A stretch of DNA of 27,500 nucleotides from Mesostigma viride (lineage: Eukaryota > Streptophyta > Mesostigmatophyceae > Mesostigmatales > Mesostigmataceae): positions 45,001 to 72,500 of the forward strand of contig RPFO01001677.1 in NCBI GenBank assembly GCA_009746045.1, in the 5' to 3' direction. Positions 26,284-27,500 of the stretch are shown here, one piece after another (within the stretch, counting starts at the first letter, position 1; every line of letters begins with the position of its first letter). The translations under genes and the position numbers were made by a program. Under the pieces are notes generated by a model. It ran no database searches. It saw nothing but the letters and a program-made list of their open reading frames with translations, and was not told where the DNA came from.

Positions 26284-26584
26284 ATAAGTAAGCAAATAGT
26301 ACTTGCGTGTCATTCCACGGAGTACCATCCTATTCAATTAATCTCATTAGAAAAGTAATGACACAAAATTTAAACAAACGGACAAATATCGTCAGCATCA
26401 TGCCCCAACCATATAGTCCTCGATGGGGATATAACCCTCATCCGAGCCGCGGTCCTCTACTGTAATGGCAGACGCGGCGGTAGTGTAGCGGCTATCCTCA
26501 GGGTCGATAACCTCCACCTGCGGACTTCTACCCTGGCTAGCAATGGGCCGCGGGGGCCGTGGGGAGACAGCAGGGCCATACCCT
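26284..26584 (-). mobile_element. LINE 3' untranslated region and CTTA tail
   Basis: On the minus strand, downstream of the pol stop, about 300 bases end in GCTTACTTA (+ strand TAAGTAAGC at 26285-26293). The last ~150 bases match the insertion at 10448-10650. Confidence 0.75.
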
Positions 26585-27500
26585 TCAGGAAAGATGCTTA
26601 TCGCAAATGGTAGCCCATTTCTCCTTGTCAATAATGCGGGCACGGAGTACGGATATTCGCCCAAGCCCTGCATCCTCAAGCCTGGCTGCAGCGTCACGTA
26701 GGTCCGGTTCGCGCGCCGCGTCGGAGCGGGGCGCGCGCAAGTGGGCCAGTGGGTGGCGACGGGACGAGGGGGCCCTGCCATAGGAGGAGGTGTCTGCCTG
26801 GTTGGCCAGTCTTAATTAAGCCCCCCGGCAGGGCCCACATCGGTATTCACCTGGTCTGTGCGGGCGAGATGGCCGGCCATGAGTAGGCGGCGGTGTCGGA
26901 TGATATGGGTGACAGGAGGGAGCTGGCCGTAGAGCTGGGCCCGATGGGTGCGGACGCCGAGGATGTGACGGAGCATTCTAGTGACGGTGCCGTCGTCAAG
27001 TTGCGCGGTACGTCAGCGCCTTGTCGAGGGTCCACGCCTCGCAGCCGTAAAGGAGGATGCTGAGGAGAAGGGCCTTGAATAGAATGCGCTTGCACCGCTC
27101 ACTCAGGTAGCGGCATGTCCAGAACCTGTTGAGGCGGCGGAGGGCTGCCCAGGCCTGGCCGATGCGGGTGTAGATGTCGTCTGCCGTGGAGGGGAGCCCG
27201 CTGCATGCCAAGGAGCTTGAAGCGAGTTGCCGGGGGGCGGGGCAGCTGGGTGGGTGGGTGGGGCTGTCCCTGCAGGGAAGCCGATGGCCACGACCTCCAT
27301 TTTCTTGCTGATCATAAGCCCCACCGCGCGCGCATCCAGTGATAAGCTGTCGAGCCAGAGTTGCGCCGACTCCGGGGGTTCCACAAGCGTCGTGTCGTCA
27401 GCGTAGATCAGGTGGCTCAGTCTGTAGGGTGGGTCAACCCGGCCGTAGCCGGCGTACTCCGTGACCTCGAGATCTCCCGGGCGGACGCCCCTCCACCCTG
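26585..27500 (-). pseudogene. LINE (non-LTR) reverse transcriptase, C-terminal remnant, frameshifted, cut by window end
   Basis: Minus-strand reading gives GVRPGDLEVTEYAGYG, then LSHLIYADDTTLVEPPES. The YADD catalytic motif of non-LTR RT is at 27405-27394. SLDARAVGLMISKKMEVVAI follows (compare the 'gl.in..KTevm' block). A frameshift near 27230 leads to DDIYTRIGQAWAALRRLN, CKRILFKALLLSILLYGCEA and WTLDKAL. Another near 27005 leads to TVTRMLRHILGVRTHRAQLY and GQLPPVTHIIRHRRLLMAGH, then to the end DAGLGRISVLRARIIDKEKW, with a stop at 26585. These are hallmark C-terminal blocks of LINE ORF2 (thumb and C-terminal domain). The N-terminal endonuclease would lie beyond the window. The frameshifts make it a pseudogene. 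Confidence 0.85.

Noticed and set aside
26398-26781. 127-codon minus-strand ORF at the LINE end
   Set aside because: The neighbouring frame contains the typical LINE C-terminus (ISVLRARIIDKEKW then a stop at 26585). This ORF is an out-of-frame shadow running into the 3' untranslated region.

Overview
This window comes from a repeat-dominated, gene-poor part of a eukaryotic nuclear genome. The evidence is a degenerate LTR retrotransposon with copia-type RT/RNase H, a non-LTR (LINE) pol remnant, insertions with target-site duplications (TSDs), several satellite families, many kilobases of simple repeats, and no bacterial-style operons. The sequence does not identify the species. An alga or other protist with a moderately GC-rich, transposon-laden genome is a reasonable guess, but only a guess. 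I see no intact cellular gene.

Left part (1-12,025): a degenerate ~190-bp tandem repeat (about 250-700) is followed by a perfect 1,090-bp 'palindrome of palindromes' (1002-2091). It is built from three 206-bp palindromes and two mutually inverted 236-bp spacers, and it is flanked by the 5-bp direct repeat GCTAG. Next is a dead LTR retrotransposon (about 2,220-12,025). It has gag with two zinc knuckles, an integrase, a retropepsin-like segment, and RT plus RNase H, with many frameshifts. A 70-bp identical direct repeat carrying AATAAA sits at both ends and is probably the LTR remnant. Two later insertions interrupt this element. One is a 4,196-bp block (5751-9946) inside RT, flanked by the 9-bp repeat TGAAAGTGC. 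The other is a 203-bp 5'-truncated LINE tail (10448-10650) flanked by the 11-bp repeat TCTTGCGTCTG. In both cases the retrotransposon frame is continuous when one repeat copy is counted. The 4.2-kb block holds a 173-bp satellite, 1.8 kb of ordered simple repeats (TGAG/TGGG/TGAGTGCG, then GGGA) and minus-strand coding-like fragments.

Middle (12,025-12,850): a possible promoter/LTR-like segment and a short ORF (12468-12794) that looks like the N-terminal part of a longer protein.

Satellite megablock (12,851 to about 24,950): a hierarchical satellite. Tetramers (TGGG) and octamers (CTGTGTGG, CTGCGTGG) are organised with a ~190-bp non-repetitive anchor into 0.67-0.82-kb units. Five units (A-E), a ~1-kb spacer and a TGTGGG hexamer array form a 5.3-5.46-kb block that is present twice in tandem and nearly identical apart from array lengths. 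The two outermost anchors (12,851 and 24,461) are diverged. The + strand is almost purely G/T-rich over ~11.6 kb, so every frame stays open and yields large spurious ORFs.

Right flank (24,950-27,500): mostly unrecognised sequence with hairpins and a TAAT microsatellite. It is followed by a minus-strand, frameshifted LINE pol remnant with YADD and a typical LINE C-terminus. Its 3' tail matches the short LINE insertion at 10448-10650, tying the two ends of the window to the same LINE family.
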